Part shown: one piece after another, positions 52,127 to 61,401 of the stretch
Layout of the letters: each line of letters begins with the position of its first letter
Numbering within the stretch: position 1 is the first letter of the stretch
Source of the DNA: Anaerolineae bacterium
Lineage (GTDB): Bacteria; Chloroflexota; Anaerolineae; UBA4142; SHND01
Assembly: GCA_021463195.1 (NCBI GenBank)
Contig: JAJTXZ010000003.1
Span: forward strand, 62,001 to 126,000
DNA length: 64,000 nt
Direction: 5' to 3'
The notes under the pieces: generated by a model
Databases searched by the model: none
What the model was told of the DNA's origin: nothing
The model's input: the letters and a program-made list of their open reading frames with translations, nothing else
Program-made: the position numbers and the translations under genes

Positions 52127-53033
52127 ATTGCTGTTGAAAGGGCAAAGAGTAACATTTGCCCGCTTCAAACGGACCGAAAATATCCGCGAGGCGTTGACTC
52201 GCTTTGCCGACGCCGGGGATGGAAGCCGAATAGGTATACTTGGCGCTCGGCGGCAAATCCACATAATGGAATTGACCATCGGCGGGAATGTCAAAATCTT
52301 TTTGGAATCCGACATCGGGCGCGCCGACGCTAAAGCGCATGACGCCGCTGTAACCGTTTTTGACGTACAGACGCGCTTGGCCCGGCGGCGGATTGCAGCT
52401 CGGGGCGGCGGTAGGTTTGCGCGTGGGCGCGCGTGTGGCTGTCGCGGCGCCGCTCGCGCGCGTGACTGTCGCATTCGCGGCTGCGCCGGTGGTCGCGCCG
52501 CTTGCCAGATTCGTGGTATGCATTTGCGCGAGCAAATCTTGGATAAAGTTTTCGGGCGTGAGCAGCTGCGAATTCAACAGCTGCAGTGTTTTGGATGTGG
52601 TAAAGGCGTCATATACATATGGTCCGTTCAACAGCAGCACATGGTACGTCGCCGCGTTCGGATATTGATTGAGCAATGCCGCGAGGCCGGTTGTGATTTG
52701 CTTGATCGAATCGTTGCTCTTGGAGTCGGGCGAGACTGCGCGCATCAGCACATACACAGAATCCGTGACGGGTTTACCTTGCGCGTCGTACCACGCGCCC
52801 GCGTCAATAACGGTGTAATTGTTTTTGGCGAGCGTTTGTATGACCGGATTCGGCGTCGGCGATGACGCCGCGTTCGCGCTGAGACTAGCGGTTGTCGGTG
52901 TGGCGGTCCCGAGCGCGTCAAAAAGGTTTCCGAAACTGCCCGTTGTGGGCGTGGGGCCTTGCGCGGACACGATGCCAATAGGCAGCGCGACCAAAAGCGC
53001 AATACCAAGAACGATGACGAGTTTTTTGAACAT
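52125..53033 (-). CDS. Secreted protein of unknown function
   Basis: The 302-residue product starts with a clear signal peptide (KKLVIVLGIALLVALPIGIVSAQ, cleavage after SAQ) and a Thr/Pro linker. Residues ~60-165 form an alpha/beta domain that I do not recognise. A Thr/Ala/Arg linker (~190-215, ATRAPTRKPT) leads to a C-terminal beta domain (CNPPPGQARLYVKNGYSGVMRF to the end) with two Cys that could form a disulfide. It is the second gene after the HD-domain gene (12 bp between). An exported, surface-associated role is all that can be said. Confidence 0.65.
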   Translation of the reverse strand: MFKKLVIVLGIALLVALPIGIVSAQGPTPTTGSFGNLFDALGTATPTTASLSANAASSPTPNPVIQTLAKNNYTVIDAGAWYDAQGKPVTDSVYVLMRAVSPDSKSNDSIKQITTGLAALLNQYPNAATYHVLLLNGPYVYDAFTTSKTLQLLNSQLLTPENFIQDLLAQMHTTNLASGATTGAAANATVTRASGAATATRAPTRKPTAAPSCNPPPGQARLYVKNGYSGVMRFSVGAPDVGFQKDFDIPADGQFHYVDLPPSAKYTYSASIPGVGKASQRLADIFGPFEAGKCYSLPFQQQ

Positions 53034-53045
53034 GACTGCTCCTCT

Positions 53046-53894
53046 TTAGATTTTTACCAACGTCACCAACTTCTTTTCCGTTTCGCCGGTGACGGTGGCT
53101 TCGACTTCGACGTAATGTTCGATGCCGGACCCTTTTAATTTATCTTTCATCAATTCATCCACTTGGAAAATGCCGGCTGAATTGTTCATTTCGATTCGGA
53201 TCCGAATCGGGCGTTCTTCGCCGTGACCAAGGTCAATTTTATCCACTGCCGCGGCGGAGACGGAATGGATGTTGACGTTGCCCGCTTGAAAGGGAATGCG
53301 CGAGCGCCCTTGTGACATGTCCAAAGCGTCGCCGACGCGCACGATGCCGGCTTCAATCGTTAACGGCCGACCATCCGCGCGATGTGAAATAATCGCGTGC
53401 AAGATTTCGGAACGTAAAATTGTCGCCGCGCCGATGGAATATAAATCTTGCAGCAAGCGCGCGAGAATGGGCTGCGCGACAAAGAGACTGTATTGTTCGT
53501 GGTCTATGCGATGGATGGACATGCCCAAATCGTGCATCAATGCCGCCAGCACAACAACCACTTCGGAATCATTATACGTTAGCCCGTGCGTCACGCTGTA
53601 ATTTTTGACAAGCGTAAATTCAATCTCGCGTTCGTGCAAGAGACGCGCGAGCCGCAGCGCAATGTTGGCGACGATGTTCATATGCACGGGGCCATGGTCG
53701 CTCATGCCGAGGCGTTCAACCGCATTGACATTTTGCGCGAGCCATAACGCGTGCAATTCTGAATCCGCATTGACGCGGTCAATGATGGTATGCAGGTTGG
53801 CATTGTGCCGCGCGGGCAGACGGATGCGCGGCGGTCCGCTGCTCGCCACCGCGTCTTTGACAATTTCGTTTAGTGGTTCAGTCATAGTTTGCAA
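53046..53894 (-). CDS. HD-domain phosphohydrolase-like protein
   Basis: This cytosolic 282-residue protein carries an HD metal site: His in MSDHGPVHMNIV, the His-Asp pair in ALMHDLGMSIHR (~residues 117-127) and a later Asp in VGDALDMSQG. The latter two regions are spaced as in phosphohydrolases acting on nucleotides or cyclic dinucleotides. The C-terminal ~80 residues form a beta-rich part. The substrate is unknown. ATG 53894 is used, although an internal ATG at residue 4 is equally possible. It is followed at 12 bp by the secreted protein gene. Confidence 0.8.
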   Translation of the reverse strand: MQTMTEPLNEIVKDAVASSGPPRIRLPARHNANLHTIIDRVNADSELHALWLAQNVNAVERLGMSDHGPVHMNIVANIALRLARLLHEREIEFTLVKNYSVTHGLTYNDSEVVVVLAALMHDLGMSIHRIDHEQYSLFVAQPILARLLQDLYSIGAATILRSEILHAIISHRADGRPLTIEAGIVRVGDALDMSQGRSRIPFQAGNVNIHSVSAAAVDKIDLGHGEERPIRIRIEMNNSAGIFQVDELMKDKLKGSGIEHYVEVEATVTGETEKKLVTLVKI

Positions 53895-53924
53895 GATAAA
53901 TTCGACAGAGGTTGCTGGCGCGAT

Positions 53925-54560
53925 TCAGCGCAAATGGTCTGTCGCATTCATCAGTGTGACGACATACGCGTCGTGGCGCGATTCAAATTCATTGATGCAG
54001 CCGACATCCTGCCGTAAATGCCAAATGGCGTCGTTGGGTAAATTAAACGCCACGCACAGGATAATGTGACACGTTACGCGATGCGATACGAGAGCGATTG
54101 TTTTGCCCAAATAATCTTGGCGCAAGTTGTTTAATAATTTTTCGACGCGCAGCCGCACTTGGCGCGCGGATTCGCCGCCGGGGAATTTTGCTTTGCCGGG
54201 CGCGCTGGTCCATTGCGCGTAGAGCTCGGGAAATTTCGCGTGAATATCCTCGCGCGCCATGCCTTCCCATGCGCCGTAATCAATATCCAACAAATCCGCC
54301 GTCAGTTTGATTTCGAGACGCTGACTGACGGCGAGCGGCGTCGCGGTTTGAATCGCGCGGGGCAAGGGACTCGTAAATACCGCATGGATTTTCGCATTCG
54401 CAAAACGCGCGGCGATTTTTTCCGCCTGCGCGATTCCGTTCGCGTTGAGCGACACATCCGAACGGCCGCGAAAACGGTCCTGCCGATTCCATTCTGTTTC
54501 GCCGTGACGGATGAGGATAAAGCGAGTACTAATAACGACTCCTTGAGTTGGGCTTTGCAC
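53925..54560 (-). CDS. Histidine phosphatase (GpmB/CobC-like)
   Basis: This 211-residue phosphatase of the histidine phosphatase superfamily has the catalytic RHGETEWN block (~residues 18-25), a second His in LVSHRVTCHI, and the conserved Glu in YGAWEGMA. It lacks phosphoglycerate mutase insertions, so it is more likely a broad phosphatase or a CobC-like enzyme than a glycolytic mutase. The first 10 residues (MQSPTQGVVI) are not conserved, and a start at VISTRFILIRHGE (GTG) is possible. The 54561-54897 spacer upstream holds only repeats. Confidence 0.85.
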   Translation of the reverse strand: MQSPTQGVVISTRFILIRHGETEWNRQDRFRGRSDVSLNANGIAQAEKIAARFANAKIHAVFTSPLPRAIQTATPLAVSQRLEIKLTADLLDIDYGAWEGMAREDIHAKFPELYAQWTSAPGKAKFPGGESARQVRLRVEKLLNNLRQDYLGKTIALVSHRVTCHIILCVAFNLPNDAIWHLRQDVGCINEFESRHDAYVVTLMNATDHLR

Positions 54561-54623
54561 TTGGCTTTATGCTGCGAGTTGTTTGGTTTTGAAACGAACG
54601 TGAATTATTTTTTTTAGGTTGCC

Positions 54624-54672
54624 AACCTTTATGCTTTCGCGCGCGCAGCGTTCGCGCGAAAGCATAAAGGTT
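54624..54672. repeat. Perfect 20-bp inverted repeat (stand-alone hairpin)
   Basis: Two perfect 20-bp arms (54624-54643 and 54653-54672; left arm AACCTTTATGCTTTCGCGCG) enclose a 9-nt loop. They lie between the histidine phosphatase and malQ. It has no T-run on either side. It is similar in theme to the MITE cores. Confidence 0.7.
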
Positions 54673-54799
54673 TTGAGCGAACTTGCCAAAAGCAAACCTT
54701 GCTCGCTAACCGTGGATGTCCATTATACCAAATCTGGCATTTGGAGGGTCACGCGCTTGCATGACTTTTTTTTTTATTGCGCCGCAAAAGCTGATACAC

Positions 54800-54880
54800 T
54801 AGAGCGAATTCCTGTTTGGTCTAGGGTACAGGACCCTTTGGGTTTTCGGAAACCCAAAGGGTCTGTCTCCTAGATCAAAC
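54800..54880. repeat. MITE-like element, third copy, right end lost at malQ
   Basis: TAGAGCGAATTCC (54800-54812) is identical to the left end of the 24231 element. A core hairpin of 14-bp arms (54832-54845 with 54850-54863) follows. The expected right end is degenerate and runs into GGAG, the likely ribosome-binding site of malQ. The rest of the 54561-54799 spacer has only the 54624 palindrome. Confidence 0.65.
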
Positions 54881-54897
54881 ATTCTGGAGACCACCGT

Positions 54898-56445
54898 ATG
54901 AAATTTCCGCGTCGCAGTGGAATTTTGATGCATCCCACCTCATTTCCGGGACCGTATGGCATTGGCGATTTGGGCGATGCCGCGTTCGCGTTTGTGGATT
55001 GGCTTGCCGCGGCAGGGCAAAGTTATTGGCAAGTTTTGCCGCTCAGTCCGACGGGCTATGGCGATTCGCCGTATCAGGGGCTTGCCGCGTTGGCGGGCAA
55101 TCCGATGCTTGTCAGTCTGGATAAATTGGCGCGGCTGCGCCATCTCGACGCGGCGGATTTGGCTAATCCGCCGGCGTTCCCGTCTGAACAGGTAGATTAC
55201 GGCAGCGTGATTACGTGGAAGTTGAATTTATTAAACCGCGCGTACGAAAATTTTAACGCGCGCGCGGAATCGAGTCAGCGCGCGGCGTTTGAAAAATTCG
55301 CGCGCGCGAATGCGGCGTGGCTCGATGATGCGGCGCTGTTTTTGGCGCTGAAAGAGGCGCATCAGCGCAGCGCGTGGTATGACTGGGAGCCGGATCTGCG
55401 CGCGCGCAGACCAGAGACGTTGGCGCAAATTCGGCGCACGCGGGCGGATGAAATCACGCGCCAAAAATATTTACAGTGGATCTTTTACGAACAGTGGTTG
55501 GCGCTCAAAGCGTATGCCAACGCGCGGGGCATTGAAATTATCGGCGATATTCCGATTTATGTCGCGCGCGATTGCTGCGATGTGTGGGCGAATCCGGAAT
55601 TGTTCGCGCTCGATGCGGACTTGAATCCGACGTTGGTTTCGGGCGTGCCGCCGGATTATTTCAGTCAAGACGGTCAATTTTGGGGCCATCCGTTGTATCG
55701 GTGGGAGGTGATGGCGGCGCAGAATTATCGCTGGTGGATCGAGCGTTTTCGCGGCGCCTTTGCGCTGAGCGACATTGCGCGCATTGACCATTTCCGCGCA
55801 TTCTATAATTATTGGGAGATTCCCGCCGCGGCGAAAACCGCGCGCGAGGGAAAATGGAAATATGGTCCCGGCGGAAAATTGTTCGAGGTCACGCGGCAAG
55901 CATTGGGCGATACGCGTATCATCGCCGAAGATTTGGGCGATTTTGACGCGGCGGCGCGCGCGGGCTTGGACGCGTTGCTGCGCCAGTTTGAATTTCCCGG
56001 CATGAAGATTATTCAATTCGCGTTTGGCGGCACCGCCGAAGCCGCGTTCTTGCCGCACAATTACACGCGCGCGTGGGTCGTCTATACCGGCACGCATGAC
56101 AACGATACGGCGGTTGGTTGGTGGAATTCCGCGAGTGAAACGGAAAAGCATTTCACGCGCCAATATCTCAATACCGACGGCAGCGATATCGCATGGGATT
56201 TGATTCGCGCGGCGTGGGCTTCGGTGGCGAATACGGCAATGACGACGACGCAAGATGTGTTGGCGTTGGGCAATGCGGCGCGCATGAATTTGCCCGGCGT
56301 TGCGGGGCCGCCGAATTGGCGCTGGCGAATGCGCGCGGACGCGTTGACGGACGCGTTGGCGGCGCGCTTGCTGGACCTGACAAAAATTTATGGGCGCGTC
56401 GCGCCGCAAACGCCACCCGCGTCCACGTCATCCGCGCAAAAATAG
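54898..56445 (+). CDS. malQ: 4-alpha-glucanotransferase (MalQ, amylomaltase)
   Basis: MalQ transfers alpha-1,4-glucan segments between maltodextrins in glycogen and maltose metabolism in the cytosol. It has 515 residues (GH77). The family blocks are RRSGILMHPTSFPGPYGIGDLG and YWQVLPLSPTGYGDSPYQ at the start. The catalytic residues are the Asp of ARIDHFRAF (nucleophile), the Glu of RIIAEDLGD (acid/base) and the Asp of GTHDNDT. GGAG precedes the ATG by seven bases and lies at the end of a MITE-like element. The C-terminus is a short Pro/Ser tail. No other maltose genes are nearby. Confidence 0.95.
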   Translation: MKFPRRSGILMHPTSFPGPYGIGDLGDAAFAFVDWLAAAGQSYWQVLPLSPTGYGDSPYQGLAALAGNPMLVSLDKLARLRHLDAADLANPPAFPSEQVDYGSVITWKLNLLNRAYENFNARAESSQRAAFEKFARANAAWLDDAALFLALKEAHQRSAWYDWEPDLRARRPETLAQIRRTRADEITRQKYLQWIFYEQWLALKAYANARGIEIIGDIPIYVARDCCDVWANPELFALDADLNPTLVSGVPPDYFSQDGQFWGHPLYRWEVMAAQNYRWWIERFRGAFALSDIARIDHFRAFYNYWEIPAAAKTAREGKWKYGPGGKLFEVTRQALGDTRIIAEDLGDFDAAARAGLDALLRQFEFPGMKIIQFAFGGTAEAAFLPHNYTRAWVVYTGTHDNDTAVGWWNSASETEKHFTRQYLNTDGSDIAWDLIRAAWASVANTAMTTTQDVLALGNAARMNLPGVAGPPNWRWRMRADALTDALAARLLDLTKIYGRVAPQTPPASTSSAQK

Positions 56446-56888
56446 TCGCGGAATTCGCGCATAAGGCATAGATGTAGGCGTTTTGGCTCGCGCTAATACT
56501 ATATCTGTCAATTTGCGAGTTTATATCCCTTGTGTTAGTATCGTTCACGCTCCGCGCGACACAACGGAAATAGCGAGTTCAAATTTTCGCGTTGCCGCGC
56601 TTTACCCGAAAGAACAATTTGAATCGAGACGTGGCAGTTTCCGCTCGCCCTTTCATTTCTGTTTCGTGCGCTGTAATGGCGAATGACGCCAGCGCTCACG
56701 ACTATTTCCGGCATTTCATTAAACGTTCGAATGATTGCTCTGCCGCGCGTCCGCGCGCGCAGCTTGCGGCGCATTGGATAATGCGTCATTGATTCTAGTT
56801 GTAGAGCAGTCTTTTTCAAAGGCGGTCGCAAGCGGTCACACTTGGTTTTCACAACACATTGGGCGTGACTGTTTGCGCAAGGATACTC
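56446..56888 (+). other. Intergenic spacer before the exported glycosidase gene
   Basis: I see no gene, RNA or clear promoter here. The DNA has no strong coding bias in any frame. A few short inverted repeats are present (for example near 56775-56790) but none resembles the families described. It ends in AAGGA (56879-56883), the likely SD of the next gene. Confidence 0.5.
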
Positions 56889-59816
56889 TTGAACGCAGGA
56901 CCTTCCAATCCCCTTGAACAATTTACGCATTGGCTGGGCAAGCATCCCGGCTCGGCGTTGGTTTATTTTGCGCTGCTGCCGACGCTCGCGTGTTTGGCGC
57001 TGATTTTGCCGCCGCTCGCGCTGCCTTCGCGCATTGGCAATTTGGGCTATACCTCTTTTAGCAGCAAAGGGGTGACGCTGAATAATTCAGACGGCGCGGA
57101 AATTACGATTCCCGAAGATGCGGTAAAAAATGGCGCCGCCGCGCGCTTGGCGACAACTACGCTCGAAGCGCTGAACGCGGACCAAGTGACGCAACCTTTG
57201 CCTTCTACTTTGGACGTGGTGAGTCCGGTGTATCAAATTGAGACTCAGGGCGAACAACCCAATGCATCGCATTTGAGTCTGCCGCTGCCGCCGGACGTTG
57301 AACCGTACGATACGCTGGATGTTTTCGCGATGTTCAATCGGCGTTGGTTCAAAATTCCCTTTACGCTCAATCTGGACGATGAGCGCGTGGAATCGAATTT
57401 GAATTTTGTGCCGCAGGCGGTGGTGATTGCGCAAACGAATATGCGCGCGCCGCTCATCTCGGCTGATATTCAAGCGCGCAATGTGCTGTCGGACGCGGCG
57501 GATAATGTCATCGCGCAAGTGAATCCGATTGGCTTGCAGTTGGCGGACATGGGCGGCATCGCCGGCGAACCGTTGGTGTCGCCCGAAACAAACGCGTCCT
57601 CCAATTTCGCGGTTGTGCCGACGATTACGAATGTGGACGCCAATGGCGCGCGCACCGATTTGACCGGCAATATGATGATGGATCCCGACGCGCGCGCGGC
57701 GCACATTCACGCGTTGGTGGATCTCGCGGTGCAAAAGGTGTATCGCGGCTATAACATTTCGTATCAAGATATAGGCACGGCTGACCGCGAATTGTTCACC
57801 GCGTTCATCAAACAGTTGGCGAGCGCGCTGCACGCGCAGCAAAAAACTTTGACTGTCACGCTGCCCGCGCCTATTCCCATTTCGGAAGAAGAATTTGATA
57901 CCGCCGGTTATGATTGGGCGCTGCTGGGACGCTATGCCGACCAGATAAAAATTCCCTTGCTCAGCGACCCGCGCGCGTTTGAAGGCGCGCCTTCGCTGCA
58001 AGATCAATATCTCGCGTGGGCGGTGACGCAAATTGACCGCAGCAAATTATTGTTGGTTGCGCCGATGGAAGGGCGCGATAGCACGGCGGATACGTATTCG
58101 CCTGTCACGTTTAACGACGCGTTGAAACTCATTGGCGCGGTGAGCGTGCCGCCGAACGCGCAGCCGGGTTCCGATGTGACGCTGGAAATGCAAGGGCTGA
58201 AACAAGCGGGCGGCATTCAGACGCATGAGCCGAGCGGACTGCTTTATTTCAATTACACGGATAGCAATAACAAGGCGCATACGGTGTGGTTGGAAAACGC
58301 GGATTCGTTGTCGCGCAAAGTCGCGTTGGCAATGAAATACAATCTCGGCGGCGTCGCGGTCGCGGATTATGATGTCAAGAATGGCGTGGATGAGCGCATC
58401 TGGACGGTGTTGGAAAATTACAAATCCATGCAGTCGACGACTGTCGAAAATAAACTCCAGCTGATTTGGAAAGTGGACGGTAAAGAAATCGGCAAAACAT
58501 CGCTGCAAGATCCGCGCGTGGTTTGGCAAGCGCCCAAGGATAGCGGTCAACACAATATCCAAGTCGCGCTTTCGGTGGATGGTGAAATCTCGGCGGGCTT
58601 GCCTCTGAGCGGCGTCATAAAACTCGCCGAAGCGAAACCTACGCCCAAGCCGACTGAACCGCCCAAGTCAACCGAAGCGCCCAAAGCGACGAATAAGCCC
58701 AAACCGACGACTGCCGTGTCCACGGGCGATAACAATCCCGCGCCGCCGCCGACCAAAACCGCGCCGCCGCCGCCAACGGGCGGAAATTTCGCGGGCAAGG
58801 ATATGTTTGCGTATGGAATTCAATTGGATTGGACCAACAAAGACCGCGATGCCGAATTGAATCAAGTTCAGGGAATGGGTTTTAATTGGGCAAAGATTCA
58901 AGTGCGTTGGTGCGACATGGAAGGTTCCAAAGGCAACGCGGATTTGGGTTCGACGGATGATTTTGTTGGCAAAGCCGCCGCGCGCGGCATCAAAGTGATT
59001 TTCAGTGTCGTCTGCGCGCCCGCGTGGTCGCGTTCGGATGGTGGCGCAGGTGGTTCCGGTCCGCCCGACAATATGAATGATGCGGCGGATTTCATGGCGG
59101 GGCTTGCGTCGCGCTATTGCGGCAAAGGGCTGGGCGCGATTGAAGTGTGGAACGAACATAATCTCTTGACCGAGTGGCACGGCAAACCATTGTCCGCGCC
59201 GTTGTATATGGACATGCTCAAAGCGGCGTATCCGCGTATCAAAGCGGCATGCCCCGATATTGTCGTCGTTTCGGGCGCGCCGACGCCGACCGGTTGGAAT
59301 GACGGAGTAGTCGCGATTGACGATGGCGTTTTCCTTGAGCAAATGTATCAGAATGGATTAAAAGAAAATTCGGATGCCATCGGCGCGCATCCGAGCGGTT
59401 TTAACGTTCCCGCGTTATGCAACATCATGGACCCCGGGTGCAATCGTCCCGAAGCTTCATTCCGCGCGCCGTTTGATAGTCGGCATCACAGCTGGGGCTT
59501 TTTGGGCACCATGCTCACTTATCGCAACATCATGGTAAAGTACGGCGATGGCAACAAACAGATTTGGCCCACTGAATTCGGCTGGCCCATTCATACGGGC
59601 GGCTCGTGCGGTGGTGGCCCCTGTCACGCGGCGGGCGCGGATAATTCGCCTGAACAAGCGGCGCAGTGGTACGTCGAAGCGTATCAATGGGCAAAGAAGC
59701 AGGGGTGGGTTGGCGTGATGACGGCGTGGCAGTTGGACTTTGACCGTGGTGAATTGGACGCGTTCCGCATCGCGGGTCATCCGGCGTATGATGCGCTGGC
59801 GGCGATGCCGAAATAA
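56889..59816 (+). CDS. Exported two-domain glycosidase-like protein (GH18-like + clan GH-A)
   Basis: The ~975-residue protein starts at TTG 56889 with AAGGA five bases before it. A longer frame from 56859 is possible. An N-terminal TM (SALVYFALLPTLACLALIL) anchors or exports it. Residues ~60-580 look like a GH18/YaaH-like barrel, but the DxxDxDxE catalytic signature is absent, so that domain is probably non-catalytic. A Pro/Lys/Thr-rich linker (~580-640) follows, then a clan GH-A domain with acid/base Glu756 (EVWNEHNL) and nucleophile Glu896 (WPTEFGWP). It should act on a surface or extracellular polysaccharide. Substrate unknown. Confidence 0.75.
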   Translation: MNAGPSNPLEQFTHWLGKHPGSALVYFALLPTLACLALILPPLALPSRIGNLGYTSFSSKGVTLNNSDGAEITIPEDAVKNGAAARLATTTLEALNADQVTQPLPSTLDVVSPVYQIETQGEQPNASHLSLPLPPDVEPYDTLDVFAMFNRRWFKIPFTLNLDDERVESNLNFVPQAVVIAQTNMRAPLISADIQARNVLSDAADNVIAQVNPIGLQLADMGGIAGEPLVSPETNASSNFAVVPTITNVDANGARTDLTGNMMMDPDARAAHIHALVDLAVQKVYRGYNISYQDIGTADRELFTAFIKQLASALHAQQKTLTVTLPAPIPISEEEFDTAGYDWALLGRYADQIKIPLLSDPRAFEGAPSLQDQYLAWAVTQIDRSKLLLVAPMEGRDSTADTYSPVTFNDALKLIGAVSVPPNAQPGSDVTLEMQGLKQAGGIQTHEPSGLLYFNYTDSNNKAHTVWLENADSLSRKVALAMKYNLGGVAVADYDVKNGVDERIWTVLENYKSMQSTTVENKLQLIWKVDGKEIGKTSLQDPRVVWQAPKDSGQHNIQVALSVDGEISAGLPLSGVIKLAEAKPTPKPTEPPKSTEAPKATNKPKPTTAVSTGDNNPAPPPTKTAPPPPTGGNFAGKDMFAYGIQLDWTNKDRDAELNQVQGMGFNWAKIQVRWCDMEGSKGNADLGSTDDFVGKAAARGIKVIFSVVCAPAWSRSDGGAGGSGPPDNMNDAADFMAGLASRYCGKGLGAIEVWNEHNLLTEWHGKPLSAPLYMDMLKAAYPRIKAACPDIVVVSGAPTPTGWNDGVVAIDDGVFLEQMYQNGLKENSDAIGAHPSGFNVPALCNIMDPGCNRPEASFRAPFDSRHHSWGFLGTMLTYRNIMVKYGDGNKQIWPTEFGWPIHTGGSCGGGPCHAAGADNSPEQAAQWYVEAYQWAKKQGWVGVMTAWQLDFDRGELDAFRIAGHPAYDALAAMPK

Positions 59817-59828
59817 ATACTTGTCAAA

Positions 59829-59862
59829 AGAGGCGTTCATTTGAACGCCTCTACTTTTTGTT
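59829..59862 (+). terminator. Terminator of the glycosidase-like gene
   Basis: AGAGGCGTTCA (59829-59839) pairs perfectly with 59842-59852 around a 2-nt loop, followed by ACTTTTTGTTTTTT. Confidence 0.85.
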
Positions 59863-59892
59863 TTTTGTAAACGCAGATATACTCAACTTATC

Positions 59893-61401
59893 ATGCGATA
59901 CGCTGACTTTTTTGGCAAAACCAAACGCGACGCGCCGTCAGAAATAAGCGACGCGACTTTGCGTCTTGCGTTTCGCGCCGGGTTAATTCGTCCGATGCCA
60001 AACGGGCAATGGTTGTATCTGCCGCTCGCGTCCAATGTCCTTTCGCAAATGTTTTGGATGCTGCGCGGCGAATTAAAAGAACTCGGCGCGCAGGAAATAC
60101 GGACTGGAGCGGAGGTCGCGCTTGACGCGTTGGGCGCAACGGAAATTCAATCGTACAAACAGCTGCCCGCGCGCGTGTATTGGCGCAGCGACGGCGTGAC
60201 GCGTTTGACGTTCGCGTCGCTAGAAGCGAGTCTCGACGCGGCGCAGCAAATACAGCGCGTCTTTGATAAAGTGGCGTCCGATTTTTTTAGTTATGCCGGC
60301 ATCGCCGCGCGCAGCGCGCGGGACACGCATGACACGCGCGTCTGGTACGCCGACGCGCCCGCGCGCGATTTGGAAGTTTTTCGCAGCGACGCGGGCGCGT
60401 ACGCGGCAACGCGCGCGGCGGCAGCGCCCTTTAAAGCGCCCGCGCCGCCGGAAACGCCGCAGCCATTGCAAGAAATCGAAACGCCGCATTGCGAGACGAT
60501 TGATGCGCTCGCGCGATTTTTGAATGTGCCGACGAGTCGCACCGCCAAAGCGGTATTTTATTCGGCGGAGGGACGCGTTATTTTCGCGGTCATTCGCGGC
60601 GATTTGCAAATTGACGAAGACAAAGTAAAACGCGCGTTGGGCGTCCACGCGCTGCGGTGGGCGACGGATGACGAAATCGCGCGCGTGGGCGCGACGCCCG
60701 GTTTTGCGTCGCCGATTGGCGCGCGCGGCGCGACCATTATCGTGGATGATTCCATCGTGAATTCGCCGAATTTGGTCGCGGGCGCGAACAGAGCCGATTA
60801 TCATTTGTTGAATACGAATGCGCCGCGCGATTACAAGCCCGATGTCGTCACGGATATCGCGTTGGCGCGCGCGGGCGACCCAAGTCCCGATGGCAGCGGC
60901 GCGCTCGAACTCGCGCGCGGCATCGCGTTGGGGCAGCTTGCCGCGCCGCGCGAATTGGACGCGAGTTTCCTGGACGTAAACGGCAAGGCGCGCAAATTGT
61001 TTGCGGTGGAAATGGTTTTTGATTTGGGCGCGGTCTTGCTGGCGCATGTCGGCGCGCATCACGACGACCGGGGAATTGTGTGGACGCGCGCGCTGGCGCC
61101 GTTCGACGCGCATATCGTCGCGCTGAACGCGGACAAACCCGAAGTCGCGCCCGTGTTGGCGCGCGTGATTGACGCGTTGGAATTGCAAGGGTTGGATGTG
61201 TTGGTGGACGACCGCAATGAAAGCGCGGGCGTAAAATTCAATGACGCCGATTTGCTCGGGATGCCGCTGCGCGTGACCATCGGGCCGAAAACCGTCGCGC
61301 AGAATATAGTTGAATTCAAAGCGCGGCAAGAGGATGGCGCGCGCGCGGTGGCGTTGGACGCGCTGGCGCAAGCGATTGAACAATGGCAGGACCGCGTCTG
61401 A
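59893..61401 (+). CDS. Prolyl-tRNA synthetase-like protein lacking catalytic motifs, with intact editing and anticodon domains
   Basis: The 502 residues follow bacterial-type ProRS order but are ~70 shorter than usual. The start (FRAGLIRPMPNGQWLYLPL) and ETQSYKQLP-like segment (EIQSYKQLPARVYW) are recognisable. The stretch that should hold the TxE loop (GPTHEEV), motif 2 (FRDE...) and motif 3 (GxGxxR) is deleted or changed: the motif 3 region reads MVFDLGAVLLAHVGAHHDDRGIVW, with no Arg. The inserted YbaK-like editing domain (~193-315) is well kept, with Lys219 in SRTAKAVFY. The C-terminal anticodon-binding domain (APFDAHIVALNAD to VDDRNESAGVKF) is also kept. It probably cannot charge tRNA but may hydrolyse mischarged tRNA or bind tRNA-Pro. 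Confidence 0.8.
   Translation: MRYADFFGKTKRDAPSEISDATLRLAFRAGLIRPMPNGQWLYLPLASNVLSQMFWMLRGELKELGAQEIRTGAEVALDALGATEIQSYKQLPARVYWRSDGVTRLTFASLEASLDAAQQIQRVFDKVASDFFSYAGIAARSARDTHDTRVWYADAPARDLEVFRSDAGAYAATRAAAAPFKAPAPPETPQPLQEIETPHCETIDALARFLNVPTSRTAKAVFYSAEGRVIFAVIRGDLQIDEDKVKRALGVHALRWATDDEIARVGATPGFASPIGARGATIIVDDSIVNSPNLVAGANRADYHLLNTNAPRDYKPDVVTDIALARAGDPSPDGSGALELARGIALGQLAAPRELDASFLDVNGKARKLFAVEMVFDLGAVLLAHVGAHHDDRGIVWTRALAPFDAHIVALNADKPEVAPVLARVIDALELQGLDVLVDDRNESAGVKFNDADLLGMPLRVTIGPKTVAQNIVEFKARQEDGARAVALDALAQAIEQWQDRV

Noticed and set aside
60220-61383. Long antisense open frame over the ProRS-like gene
   Set aside because: Arg-rich shadow of a GCG/CGC-rich gene; no recognisable domain.
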